From positions 93,488,501 through 93,552,500 of the forward strand of contig NC_060213.1 of NCBI RefSeq assembly GCF_021130785.1: a DNA stretch of 64,000 nt. Reading direction: 5' to 3'. Shown here one piece after another: positions 51,361 through 60,227 of this stretch. The number at the start of each line of letters is the position of its first letter. Position 1 is the first letter of the stretch. Position numbers and translations under genes: made by a program. This DNA comes from Homalodisca vitripennis (lineage: Eukaryota; Arthropoda; Insecta; Hemiptera; Cicadellidae). Under the pieces are notes generated by a model. The model ran no database searches. It had not been told where the DNA came from and was given only the letters and a program-made list of their open reading frames with translations.

Positions 51361-51955
51361 TTTTTTAGCAGGTGGTTCTTCCCCCTCCACCTCCTCCTCC
51401 CATTCGTATGTGAAAGGATCTATCGAAAAAGAGACATAAATTTTGTCACAGTCCCTCACATCCCAGGCGTCGCCATGGGATGTTAAATTAGCACAGTTGA
51501 TGGTTTTTAATTGTTTTCAATTTTCCGTCCTTCCACAAGGAGGCGTGTACGTACGCTTTAATACCCTTTTTATACCCTTTCAGCTTCACATCATCCTCTC
51601 TGCAAAACCTAACCCTAATCCTGTCAAAACCCGTCACATCATAAAACTCACTATTAGGTGTGAAATTAGTACAGTCGAGGTATTTACATGTTTTCATTTC
51701 TCCGTCCTTCCACAAGGAAGTGTACACTCCGGCTTTTATACCCTGTCTATACCTATTTAGAGCCTGTTTAACAGGATTATCCTCATCATCCGTGTCGTAT
51801 TCCTCGGGCTCATCGACTACCTCAAAACAAACCTCAATCCTGTTAAAGTCCTTAACATCGTAAAAGTTGGCATAGGATGTACAATTAGTACAGTCGAAGT
51901 ATCCCAATAATTTCCTCTCTTCTCCTTCCTTATAACTGAAAATGTATAGCGCCAT
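51343..51955 (-). CDS. Three-module repeat protein, frame break before module 3
   Basis: From the ATG at 51955 (MALYIFSYKEG) two ~45-residue modules follow. Each has a strand-like start, a K/L..Y.DCTN block and FYDV..F.RI.V.F; they are joined by an acidic linker. A third module with CANL and WDVRDCDKIYVSF continues in another frame down to a stop at 51343; the shift lies at a T5 run (51504-51508). Module length and pattern recall Greek-key beta/gamma-crystallin-like domains, but this is a shape argument only. A TATA-like box lies at 52011-52020. Confidence 0.5.
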
Positions 51956-52010
51956 CGTTGCGAGAGTGTTCAACACTGGGTAGGTAATGTACGTCGGCGT
52001 AGGAGTCGCT

Positions 52011-52078
52011 CAATTTATACAATTACCCCACCCTAACAATTACCCCCACCCTAACAATTACCCCCACCCTAACAATAC
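52011..52078 (-). promoter_or_regulatory. TATA-like box with three 19-base repeats upstream
   Basis: Minus strand GTATAAATTG at 52020-52011, about 55 bases before the ATG at 51955. Immediately upstream stand three direct copies of AACAATTACCCCCACCCT (+ strand), possibly repeated activator sites. Confidence 0.45.
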
Positions 52079-52108
52079 AGCCCCTGTGTTGCGGTATCAC
52101 GGAAGGGT

Positions 52109-52432
52109 TCAAGTAGAAACTGTAATCTCGAAAGAAAACGGATCGTTCATTTCAGCTAACTGATCCAAAATCGTAATCGAACCCCTAATGTATGAATCCA
52201 TATAGTGACACTGACAAGTGTCAGGACCTGACGTAGCGTCGGGCCGTGCCCACGCGCATTCCTTGAAATGGCCGTATCTATAAGAGTCACTGGGCACTCT
52301 AACTGTAGGTCTAAAGCGAGCAAAGAGTCTTCGCATGCCCTCGACCTTGTAGAGTAGTTCGTTCTTTAATGTTAAGTATCGAGTCGCCTCGACCGAGTCA
52401 GGCTCGTTTAGAAAACTGTTTAGCTTCTCCAT
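52109..52432 (-). CDS. Small uncharacterised Polinton protein (107 aa)
   Basis: ATG-started ORF, MEKLNSFLNEPDSVEATRYL at the N-terminus, with a helical basic segment and a CAW...CQCHY cysteine cluster. A TATA box (TTATAAATAGC, minus strand, about 52475-52465) lies about 40 bases upstream. It sits between the major capsid gene and the three-module protein. I do not recognise the family. Confidence 0.55.
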   Translation of the reverse strand: MEKLNSFLNEPDSVEATRYLTLKNELLYKVEGMRRLFARFRPTVRVPSDSYRYGHFKECAWARPDATSGPDTCQCHYMDSYIRGSITILDQLAEMNDPFSFEITVST

Positions 52433-52495
52433 GACACAGAATGAGACACACGTACAAAATTCAGCTATTTATAAGGGTTTACCCCACCACCGCTC

Positions 52496-53686
52496 CTACA
52501 CCACCCGCTTAACGTTACCCGTGAGCAGAGTGTATGCCAGGTGTGAGTCATATAGTACTAAGCAGTAAGCCGCAGTGTTTGCAGCAATAGCGTTTTTAGT
52601 CTCAAACTCCAGACGCACGTCTACGGGGCCAGTTTTTATTGAATCATTCTGCTTGGAGCAGTCAATAACATAGAGAGGTACGTTACTTTTAAACGTGTTG
52701 AAATCAACTGTAGGGGCACCTTGTATCTGGTAGTATGAGCTCTGGAATCTGGTAAACATGTCGTAGAAAATGCGTAGATCACCATGGATGTTATCGTACG
52801 GGAAGTACTGTGAATTCAGAAACAGTTTGATATTGAGTAGATCGCAGTGATCAAAGCTGGAAGCGTCTTTTTTCAAATTGTTCTTCCTTCCAGTCTGGAA
52901 ACCTAAAATCACGTAACGAGGTTTTTCAATTTGGGTACTCGTTTTTATTGTCCAACTATGACGTGTTGTCAACGGCAAACTGGGGTACTCGTGAATTTCC
53001 CATGATCGAAACGGAAGGTGAATCAGTGTATCTTTCTCGACCATACGCAACAGCTTTAACCTGTGGCTGTCTGATATTGTAATGTAAGGAACCCTCCAGT
53101 ACAAGTCAGTTATATCAAGATCAACAGTAGCAGCGTCAGCTGAAATTACAGCATTGTTATCAGAGGCGGCTCTCAGAAGAACCAACTCTTGTTTACTGTT
53201 AACCACTACCTTTTTGTAATCTTCGAAAAATCCCATCAATGTCCTAACGGGAACGGCGTAATTGAACTCTTTAACAGCGTCTGCGGAATTATTCGCCCCG
53301 AGCCACCCTCCGTTAGCCAGACTCATTTTTTCATTTTCCTTAAAAGATACCAGTCCTTTGATCGTCGTAGTTATGCCGACACTGCGTGTTTTATCGATTA
53401 CTTGACCGTTCAACTCGTAACGAATCTCATCAAATAAATGTGCCATCGAGTTGTTCACTAGATTTACATTGCAAGCACTGCCGTCAGCTTTTTTAGCCTG
53501 CAGCGTCCCTTTAACATGTATGAAGCTTTCGAACGGTGCTGTGATTATGTCTTGCTGACTAATCGGTATTCTGATTTCATCGTTATTCTTAAACGTAGAC
53601 GAGGCGTACGGTTTATGGGTATGAAATTCCCACCCCGTTACGTCTTCATCGTACATTGCTCCGGACTCTATCGATAGAAGCGCCAT
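52496..53686 (-). CDS. Major capsid protein (double jelly-roll type, putative)
   Basis: 396 residues, intact, starting MALLSIESGAMYDEDVTGWE. Strand-rich with few charged helices. Landmark blocks are NDEIRIPISQQDIITAPFES near residue 35, LVNNSMAHLFDEIRYELNGQ near 75, and RYVILGFQTGRKNNL with FDHCDLLNIKLFLNSQYFPY in the second half, which fit two successive jelly-roll folds. I recall this block order from insect Polinton/adintovirus-like capsid proteins. It lies directly downstream of the minor capsid and protease genes, as in adenovirus-like morphogenesis modules. It is shorter than many Polinton capsids, so a structure prediction would help. Confidence 0.65.
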   Translation of the reverse strand: MALLSIESGAMYDEDVTGWEFHTHKPYASSTFKNNDEIRIPISQQDIITAPFESFIHVKGTLQAKKADGSACNVNLVNNSMAHLFDEIRYELNGQVIDKTRSVGITTTIKGLVSFKENEKMSLANGGWLGANNSADAVKEFNYAVPVRTLMGFFEDYKKVVVNSKQELVLLRAASDNNAVISADAATVDLDITDLYWRVPYITISDSHRLKLLRMVEKDTLIHLPFRSWEIHEYPSLPLTTRHSWTIKTSTQIEKPRYVILGFQTGRKNNLKKDASSFDHCDLLNIKLFLNSQYFPYDNIHGDLRIFYDMFTRFQSSYYQIQGAPTVDFNTFKSNVPLYVIDCSKQNDSIKTGPVDVRLEFETKNAIAANTAAYCLVLYDSHLAYTLLTGNVKRVV

Positions 53687-53797
53687 ACTTAAAGCCTAGA
53701 GACTTTAGAAACTTTATGTTCTTTGATGTTAACGCTGCCACCTTTCGGTGATTACTGACCAGTGTGTGGCTCGGCAACTCTCTAAATACTAGACCCA

Positions 53798-54469
53798 TTA
53801 TTGTTTTCTTATATGCAAGCGTAGTGAGACTATCTCGTTACGGAAATTAATCAATCTGCCGTCCTGGTCCTTGAGTGTTACGGAAATGTTGTTCACTCTA
53901 CGAACGTTCACCGGTAAATAGATTACATTGGCGGGTTTCTCAACTATTTTATAGCCTGGGGCCACTTCAGGGTAGAACTCATGCAGCACGTGTCCCTCTA
54001 CACCGTTTTGAAAGGATCCTCGTGCGATATTGCATTCAACGCGTATAGTATTTACATTCATTATGTTTATGGGGACATCGGATGTGTGTACCCTGCCTGG
54101 CTCAAGTGGTTTTTTACTGAACCCTAGTAGGGGAGCGATTGTCTGTTCTCTGTCAAAGTGTATGATTTTATTACAAGTGATTTCGGATTTTAGCGTATTA
54201 TTGTTTCCTTTCAGACTAAATGTCACATCCGCGCCTAAATGGGATTTGATGTATTCTTCGATATTTTCAATTTCGTACGACCCCTCTGCTATCTTGATTT
54301 GTTTATTGTCACCGTAATAAAACATATCGTTTATTCCCGTTTCAATATTTGGAATCGTATAGTATGTGGAGAGGTCAACTAGACCAATTTCGTAATCACC
54401 ATCGCTCACGTCCATTGGAGGAAATACCTCGCATGATACCTGTGGAGCAGGACCGCTAAGTGAAAACAT
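53798..54469 (-). CDS. Minor capsid (penton-like) protein
   Basis: 223 residues, intact. Blocks YEIGLVDLSTYYTIPNIE, EGSYEIENIEEYI, NNNTLKSEI, LLGFS, TIRVECNIARGSF, VAPGYKIVEKPANVIYLPVN and DGRLINFRNEIVSLRLH match the small capsid protein widely present in Polintons and adintoviruses, believed to form the penton by a single jelly roll. Its start overlaps the protease gene end by 14 bases. Confidence 0.78.
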   Translation of the reverse strand: MFSLSGPAPQVSCEVFPPMDVSDGDYEIGLVDLSTYYTIPNIETGINDMFYYGDNKQIKIAEGSYEIENIEEYIKSHLGADVTFSLKGNNNTLKSEITCNKIIHFDREQTIAPLLGFSKKPLEPGRVHTSDVPINIMNVNTIRVECNIARGSFQNGVEGHVLHEFYPEVAPGYKIVEKPANVIYLPVNVRRVNNISVTLKDQDGRLINFRNEIVSLRLHIRKQ

Positions 54470-54830
54470 TACTGCTGAGAAACTTTAAACACAAGTGTCC
54501 GCAGACTACTGAGCCCTCACTCTGTCTTCTCTCGTAATTATACCGTACGTTAACGTCTGGTCCTAGGTATGATATAAGCTCTATTGGTGGTCTTAGGTTA
54601 CCAAAACTGTCAAAGTAGTATACCCTGTTACCTAACTTCCTGTAACACACCCAATGTGTACCTTCACCGGCCGAGTTATCCAGATTAATTATGGCCGATT
54701 CATACGATCGTGGGCGTTTGGGTAGAGCGTCTCTCATATAAACTCCACGGAAATTCGGAATATTAAGTAGTTTCGCGTAGTGTACTAGCTCGTAATTTGA
54801 TAACGGTTTTACTGGTATCGACGTTTTTTT
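54456..54830 (-). CDS. Adenain-like cysteine protease
   Basis: The ATG-started part (54737 down) has GTHWVCY with the catalytic His, YYFDSFG with the Asp, a Gln before the nucleophile, and VVCGHLCLKFL with the catalytic Cys. These are hallmarks of the adenovirus-type maturation protease that cleaves capsid precursors. The same frame is open upstream to about 54830 and contains family-typical LSNYELVHYAKLL and IPNFRGVYMRD, yet has no ATG before 54737. It begins at the A9 run that ends the PLA2 gene, in the -1 frame. The N-terminus may therefore come from frameshifting, a non-AUG start, or a mis-called homopolymer. Confidence 0.8.
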   Translation of the reverse strand, partial: KKTSIPVKPLSNYELVHYAKLLNIPNFRGVYMRDALPKRPRSYESAIINLDNSAGEGTHWVCYRKLGNRVYYFDSFGNLRPPIELISYLGPDVNVRYNYERRQSEGSVVCGHLCLKFLSSNVFT

Positions 54831-55366
54831 TTATTGCAACACCTCCTCTTCTTTCTTACCCCACCGCCTCTCTTTGGATACGGCTTGAGGTACATACCCT
54901 GACCTTTACGTTTGGGCTTCCCTCGCTTGCTCTTCCGCCTCTTCCCTCCACCGAGGGCTGTTTTGGTCTTCATGGCTCCTGTTACAGCTAAGGCTGCGGC
55001 TCTTTCCCCAATACTTGCGTCTACCGATTTGACTCTTTCCCAGGCTCTTTTGGCCAATTCTTTGTCGGCTTCGCTTCGGTGTTCGGAATCCCTGTATTTT
55101 GAGTACGCTATATCGTGAATTTTACAATATTCGTCCAAGGGATTTATACCCTTATCACCCCTTGCCAATCTCACCCCTAATTTCGTACCTGGACCACAGT
55201 ATCGGTACCCACCAGGTAAATGGAGTTCGACAGGTAGAGCGTCAATTGCACGGTTCAAAAGATTTCCAGCGACCGATCCGGCGTTTTGCAAAGCGCTCGA
55301 AACCAGACCTCTTCCTCGCTTGACGGTTCGTTTCAATCTGTTTCGCTTTACTTTGTGCTTTCCCAT
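54809..55366 (-). CDS. Parvovirus-type phospholipase A2 virion protein
   Basis: 185 residues. A basic N-terminus is followed by a PLA2 core: calcium loop YRYCGPGT (residues 54-61) and active site DEYCKIHDIAYSKY with His84-Asp85. The tail is strongly basic and Lys/Arg/Gly-rich, reminiscent of adenovirus core proteins. Such domains (parvovirus VP1-unique region type) hydrolyse membrane lipids and help particles leave endosomes; that role is inherited from the family. It is preceded by GGTATATAAGG at about 55386-55376 and abuts the protease gene at an A9 run. Confidence 0.87.
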   Translation of the reverse strand: MGKHKVKRNRLKRTVKRGRGLVSSALQNAGSVAGNLLNRAIDALPVELHLPGGYRYCGPGTKLGVRLARGDKGINPLDEYCKIHDIAYSKYRDSEHRSEADKELAKRAWERVKSVDASIGERAAALAVTGAMKTKTALGGGKRRKSKRGKPKRKGQGMYLKPYPKRGGGVRKKRRCCNKKKRRYQ

Positions 55367-55375
55367 TTTATTCCC

Positions 55376-55386
55376 TTATATACCGT
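55376..55386 (-). promoter_or_regulatory. TATA box of the PLA2/capsid genes
   Basis: Minus strand GGTATATAAGG, roughly 15 bases before the PLA2 ATG. It is very close to the start codon, so either the leader is very short or the next in-frame Met is used. Confidence 0.4.
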
Positions 55387-55443
55387 AATACGTTATAGAG
55401 TTGCCTGAGCAGGGTCTCCCTAACACATGTGATCTGCAGTACG

Positions 55444-55671
55444 TCAAAGATATCCGCCTCGGATCTTGTAACCACTCCTGTAAAACTCGTCGTACTCCAG
55501 AACGTGACTGTCTGTTATAAAGTACAGACGGCCATTTATATATCTGAAACCTCCTCTAATTCCATCAGGGACTCCTGGCAACACGCTACTGGTCATACCC
55601 AACATAGTGCCTCTGAGAGTGCATTCGTTAAGTTCTACAACAAATTTGTCATCGGTAAAAATGTCAGCAAC
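55444..55671 (-). CDS. Small ORF between fibre and PLA2 genes
   Basis: An open frame of about 75 codons encodes blocks VVELNECTLRGTMLG, GGFRYINGRLYFITDSHVLE and YDEFYRSGYKIRGGYL, ending in TGA. The composition (aromatic, alternating hydrophobic) looks like a real beta-rich protein, and it fills the only gap between two viral genes. The first ATG is at 55605; upstream codons have no Met before a stop. I do not recognise it. Confidence 0.35.
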   Translation of the reverse strand, partial: VADIFTDDKFVVELNECTLRGTMLGMTSSVLPGVPDGIRGGFRYINGRLYFITDSHVLEYDEFYRSGYKIRGGYL

Positions 55672-55690
55672 TCACATATAAATAAAACCA

Positions 55691-56859
55691 TCACGGATTC
55701 GATCTCACCCTGCTCACTGGGTCTTTAAAGTATGGGTCGACAATGTTGAACCTAATCCACTCGTCTTTATCGGTTAGGTGTATAGCGTCTAGCGTCGGAG
55801 CCAGTAGTTTGTACATACCGTAAAAGACTTCGCTCACCACTCTCACCAGATAATTAACAGACACAGCGTCACTCATGTCGACAGGGTCGCCCACAAGTTT
55901 CAATCTTTTATTCCTACAATTCCACGTGTCACCGTCGAGTATCGGAGTGTTCACTTTAAGGTATCCTCTATTAACAGCATCTCCGTCATACAGCGGAGAA
56001 GCTACTTGACTTAATCGTTTACGTCCAAATAACCATTTATCCTTATCCGTATCCGGTGTTCTTTCCTTCACATAATTTACAGTGCATGCGTCGGTATCTT
56101 CTTTAGGTTCGGCAACATTAGAAACTCTGTAATTATTAAAGATAACTGTTCCGTCCGCAATACTTTTAGTAGCAGGCAATAGATTTTGACACTGAGAGAG
56201 TGTAACGGCATCGTTTGGTCCTTGACCATCGGCTACATTCACTAGTCTCCTCTTTTTAGCGTCGATCGTGTCCTTGTCTATCGCCAGCGTTTTTTCATTC
56301 AGTTTCCTGTTCAAAGTCTGTAGGTTTACACCGTCGCCAGCGAGAAGAGGATCAGCCATCTGTCCGAGTCTTTTGTTATCACATTCCCAGACTTTACCAT
56401 CACTACTTCTTTTTAGAGTGTTCGTTTTAAGATATTTTAGCGTCACTGCATCTGTATCCCCGCGGGATCACCTATCATGCGCAACCTGTAGTTGTCAAAC
56501 CTGTAATATTTGCTGTTCGTGTCCTTATAGGGTATCTCCCTAGCAAGACGACGAAGAGTCAGAGCATCGGTCCAGAGTAGAGCATCACCTATGTTGCTAA
56601 TTCGGTTACCTTTAGCGTCCATCACATTTTTCTTGGATACAAGCGAAACGTCAGACACAGTCTTGAGGACTGCGCTATCCACATTATTTTTCAAGGTCTG
56701 CAAGTTTATAGCGTCTAGACTGTGCTGGGCGTCGGCCACGTTACATAACCGCTTGCCCTTGATATCGTAGTTGCCATCGACTGTGAGACTGAATCCTTGT
56801 CCAGGCGGACCTCTCTTACTTCCTTCACGGACCGTATGACCAAACTTGTCAACACTCAT
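55691..56859 (-). CDS. Fibre-like repeat protein, one frame break
   Basis: Starts MSVDKFGHTVREGSKRGPPG, then about seven ~40-residue repeats of the form (K/N)RL..VAD.....DAV.L..L. Examples are KRLCNVADAQ...DAINLQTL, NRISNIGDALLWTDALTL, RRLVNVADGQ...DAVTLSQ and KRLKLVGDPV...DAVSVNYL. The V.D...DAV...L pattern resembles the neck motif of trimeric adhesins (DAVN..QL), suggesting a trimeric spike or fibre. Frames change near 56443-56461, at a GCGGGG run inside one repeat. Its ATG overlaps the stop of the preceding gene as ATGA. Confidence 0.68.
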
Positions 56860-57218
56860 TGTGCAAGTGATGAAGACTCCTCCTGTACATTGCTCTTTAT
56901 AAATATCTTATCCCAGTCAATATATGTGTTTTCATCAACATCTAAGACGCCGTGGAAGCGAGCTGGAGGTACGGTAGTGTGTATCTTATTGATCCAGTGA
57001 AATAGTTGAACTGCTAGACGCCTTATAACTTCTTCATTTGTATTTTGTAAGCTGTTTATTTGATTCTGCTGAATAAGCGCTTGATTCTGAAGGATTGCAA
57101 TTTGAGAGTACAGTCTTCTTACATCTTTCTTTAGCTTTTTGTTTACAGTATTCGTAACTCTCTGAATGTCTTGCTTCTTCAGAGATTGCGGCCTCTGACC
57201 AAACTTATTGACGGTCAT
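56856..57218 (-). CDS. Coiled-coil protein sharing the fibre's N-terminal motif
   Basis: 120 residues. The N-terminus MTVNKFGQR nearly repeats that of the fibre protein (MSVDKFGHT). Residues about 20-75 are rich in heptad-spaced Ile/Leu/Val with many Gln/Asn (LYSQIAILQNQALIQQNQIN), a probable coiled coil, followed by a short tail with ARFHGVLDVDENTYIDW. Overlaps by ATGA with both neighbours. A fibre stalk or partner is likely; the shared N-terminus may dock both proteins to the same capsid site. Confidence 0.6.
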   Translation of the reverse strand: MTVNKFGQRPQSLKKQDIQRVTNTVNKKLKKDVRRLYSQIAILQNQALIQQNQINSLQNTNEEVIRRLAVQLFHWINKIHTTVPPARFHGVLDVDENTYIDWDKIFIKSNVQEESSSLAQ

Positions 57219-58187
57219 CTCATCAATGATCTGAATCTCGCGTTACCATCACCTGATATAGTCTTTGATTCTTTGAGTTCTTCGATAATGTTTATTATTT
57301 CGTTCCTATGTCCCGTGTTACCGGTCTCTGCTGAGGACACGAGGAGTCTGAGTCTGTCACACAGTTCGTTTGGGTCATCATAGTAGATAGGGTCTGGTGC
57401 TCCTACATCCTTATACCCGCTACCGGTCTTTGGGAAGAGTTGAGAAATAATGACTTTGTATTTCGTTGAAGCGTTACGGTTCACGTGATTTTTATAATTG
57501 TAACTTCTCTTGTGAGCAGACGACAGTGTCAATATATCCTTGTAAGCTCTCATATCGTTTACGTTGTAACGTTTGTCATCAGGCAGACGATTAAAAAGCA
57601 ATTCATAAAGTCCCTGTGTAGGTCTGTAGGACCGTTCACCTACGAGTATGCTACCGTCATCTCCAAATGATAACTTCTTATCTCCTACCATTAGCGTATT
57701 GTTGTCGTAGCGTGGTCCGTACGTATGGTCGATCTTACTATGTTTACCTGACATATCCTTCATCATACTTGTCATGTACCTTATGGTTAGTGGATGAGAG
57801 AACGTGTTCTGTATCCATGCAGATGCTGAGAGTTGTCCTTCTTTCGTGCTGAGTATATCACTGACGTCTGGTGACGACGGTCCTGCTTCAAGCACATCAT
57901 CGTCCTGCAGGAACGCAGGTGTTTTGGGGGTTGACATAACGTCCGGAGTGAACTGTACGGCTGCCTCATCTTCATTTTCCTCTTCTTCTTCTTGCTTTGG
58001 TTCGGTTTTCGGTTCAGTTTTTACAGATCCTGTTGTTTTTCGTAACTCTGACAGGATAGGTTTGTACTGTTTTTTCTAGAAATACGTCTGTGGCCAGAGT
58101 TCCTTCTCTGAACTGTTTATACTTTTGCTTTATAGCTTTCCTCAAACGAGTTATACTGAGAGTAAGGTCCTTCTCCTTTGAAGCCAT
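57215..58187 (-). CDS. DUF8207-type Polinton protein, one frame break
   Basis: An ATG at 58187 opens a Lys/Arg-rich N-terminal segment (SITRLRKAIKQKYKQF). After a frame change at a T6 run (58070-58075) comes an acidic linker with a Glu run, then the conserved domain: TQGLYELLFNRLPDD, MRAYKDILTLSSAHKRSYNY, YDDPNELCDRLRLLVSS, GNTGHRNEIINIIEELKES. I recognise this order as the DUF8207-type protein abundant in arthropod Polintons. Its function is unknown; the position between GT-like and fibre genes suggests a virion or assembly role. Confidence 0.72.
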
Positions 58188-58237
58188 TGTTTAAACTGAC
58201 AATGTGACTCGGTTTTAGTACTTTAATACTAACTACT

Positions 58238-59380
58238 TTATGGCAGTTCAACCTGTCTAAAGAAGAGGGCTCGTTTTTTATGCTTTCTTAGAAAGCGTAC
58301 GACCTGCTTTAGTGACACCACGGTACCTAGCCCTCTTAGGTAAACTGTTCTCGGTATCTGTACAGGTCTATCAGGGTCCCTGAACACAAAGGTCCTTTTC
58401 CATCCGTCTCTCCACTGGGGTATCTCAGCTACAGTATACTTGTCACTCTCCACGTGCTTTTCCATATATTGTTTCAGATGCTCTATAGGTCTGTTCACCC
58501 TACTGTGTATGTGAATCATGTAAGAGTTGAGTAACCAGAATTCACTTGGATTAGCTCCTGTAAAACTCCTCCAAGCCTCAAACTGTTTGGTATTTGTAAT
58601 TGAGTAAGTCCCGTCACGCAGTGTTATTCCGAACTTATCGCAGTACATTGGTACGGTCGGTAAAGCCAATTTGAGAAATTCTGTCGTAAACAGACTTTGA
58701 CAAAGATTGTTTACACCAGCAAAATCTTTCTTCCTTTGACCTCGCGGTAAACCGTCTGGGACGGGGCCGTAACCTACGTTGTAGCTAATGTCAATGTAGC
58801 ACTTTGAAGCTAGAGCACGATTGTAGATCTTGACAGGGTTCCTGATTGGTATTGTTCTCTCTGTAATGAGAATACAGCGAGCTGCATGCGGTATGTTACA
58901 CCCGTACTGGAGCATCCTTATACAGGTCTGCGCAAAGTTTACACTACCATGAGCGTTTCTCAACGGTACGATTTGACCGAATTGATCGGGAAACGGTCTG
59001 AATCTGGATAACATGTTCTGTGGATTTCTTACCGTACTATTTAGCATGTCCTCGTGGTACACCACGAGTTCGAGCGGTACCCCTTTGTTTTGACTTCTTT
59101 TCACAAACTCTATCCATATATCGCGATTGTAGAACCGTTCGCTTGCTGAAATCATTAACAAGATTACGGGTGGTAGACTAGCACTGTACATCCCTACACG
59201 CTTATGTCTCCAGCACCTCCTATTGAAGAGAAAACCATGTGGTCCGCGTCTGCTACAGTAATTACCGCAAAACTTTTTCTTATCGGCATAGTACCAGGTG
59301 CACAGGTTTGAATGGACTTTGTTGGATCTCTGGATTGAGAAACCTCTGAGGTCATTGTAGTGGTATATCCTTACCATCAT
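58238..59380 (-). CDS. Possible GT14-like glycosyltransferase (380 aa)
   Basis: Intact ORF; its ATG overlaps the ATPase stop as ATGA. A basic, Cys/His-containing N-terminus is followed by ILLMISASERFYNRDIWIEF (residues 73-92), LELVVYHEDM (103-112), GSVNFAQTCIRMLQYGCN (145-162) and CILITERTIPIRNPVKIYNR (169-188). Together these resemble the core-2/DUF266 glycosyltransferase pattern, where a nucleotide-sugar fold is followed by an LLSES.IP-type block. No clear signal anchor is visible. If right, it may modify virion or host glycans. This is inferred from motif order and is unproven. Confidence 0.45.
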   Translation of the reverse strand: MMVRIYHYNDLRGFSIQRSNKVHSNLCTWYYADKKKFCGNYCSRRGPHGFLFNRRCWRHKRVGMYSASLPPVILLMISASERFYNRDIWIEFVKRSQNKGVPLELVVYHEDMLNSTVRNPQNMLSRFRPFPDQFGQIVPLRNAHGSVNFAQTCIRMLQYGCNIPHAARCILITERTIPIRNPVKIYNRALASKCYIDISYNVGYGPVPDGLPRGQRKKDFAGVNNLCQSLFTTEFLKLALPTVPMYCDKFGITLRDGTYSITNTKQFEAWRSFTGANPSEFWLLNSYMIHIHSRVNRPIEHLKQYMEKHVESDKYTVAEIPQWRDGWKRTFVFRDPDRPVQIPRTVYLRGLGTVVSLKQVVRFLRKHKKRALFFRQVELP

Positions 59381-60066
59381 AGATCTTGAATGAAACTATC
59401 GATTCCGATACGATACCTGCCTTTATCAATGTCACAGTCCTTGCATATGACCAGGAAGCCGTGTCTGTCTTTCCACGCCAGAGCACACATTTGTTTAAAC
59501 TTTTCAAAGTCTATATCGGTATTGACGTGGTCACTGTATGCATGGTGAAGGTTTGTTTCGTCTTGTTTGAATAGTACGATAAAGTTGGCATTGTCTCTAA
59601 CGAGCTGTTTGGGTATATGGCTGTAGGTCTGACCTAGGTAGAATGTGTCAATATTCTTGTGTCTACCCATGGTGAAGTAGTTTCGTATATTGTTATGTTT
59701 TTCACAGGCTATGTCGTCGAATATCATTACTGAATTCTGTTTAGCCTCACTCGGGTGTATGACAGATGCATTGTCATCATACGCGTGGTATCCGATCTCT
59801 TTCGGCATAATCTTGGATAGTAGCTGGTACTTTGGTTGGTAGAGTGATTTTGAAAACACGTAAACATTTTCAAATCTCAAACCGTTAGGATCTACCAATA
59901 GGTTAAACAGTACGTTCGTTTTACCGCAATTGGACGGTCCAACAATTAATCCGCGAATCGTGTCAGGTAGCAGAGGACCGTTTTTATTTGTACGATTCAT
60001 ACCACCACCTACAAACTCGTCAAAGTTTCTCACTGGTAATTTCACAGATTGACTAATCAGTCTCAT
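59377..60066 (-). CDS. FtsK/HerA-type genome-packaging ATPase
   Basis: I chose the ATG at 60066 because a TATA box (CTTTATATACT, minus strand) lies about 40 bases upstream; the frame is open further to 60225 but with an Ala-rich, atypical leader. The 229-residue protein has Walker A IVGPSNCGKT at residues 41-50 and Walker B VMIFDDIA at 113-120, then a sensor-like YLGQTYSHIP. This is the standard Polinton/adintovirus ATPase that pumps DNA into capsids. Its stop codon overlaps the next gene's ATG. Confidence 0.9.
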   Translation of the reverse strand: MRLISQSVKLPVRNFDEFVGGGMNRTNKNGPLLPDTIRGLIVGPSNCGKTNVLFNLLVDPNGLRFENVYVFSKSLYQPKYQLLSKIMPKEIGYHAYDDNASVIHPSEAKQNSVMIFDDIACEKHNNIRNYFTMGRHKNIDTFYLGQTYSHIPKQLVRDNANFIVLFKQDETNLHHAYSDHVNTDIDFEKFKQMCALAWKDRHGFLVICKDCDIDKGRYRIGIDSFIQDL

Positions 60067-60103
60067 TGTCGAAGATAAACTAAGTTGCACATTATTATGA
60101 CAT

Positions 60104-60114
60104 AGTATATAAAG
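60104..60114 (-). promoter_or_regulatory. TATA box of the ATPase gene
   Basis: Minus strand CTTTATATACT about 40 bases before the ATG at 60066. It supports the shorter start. Confidence 0.5.
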
Positions 60115-60227
60115 TAACAGAGCTGAACTGGTAGCCCTCCTGGACGTTGGAGCGCACAGCTGCATCCGCTCCCACGCAGCGGCTGGTGCAGCTGCATCCG
60201 GTCCCACGACTGCAGTTGCAGTCACAC

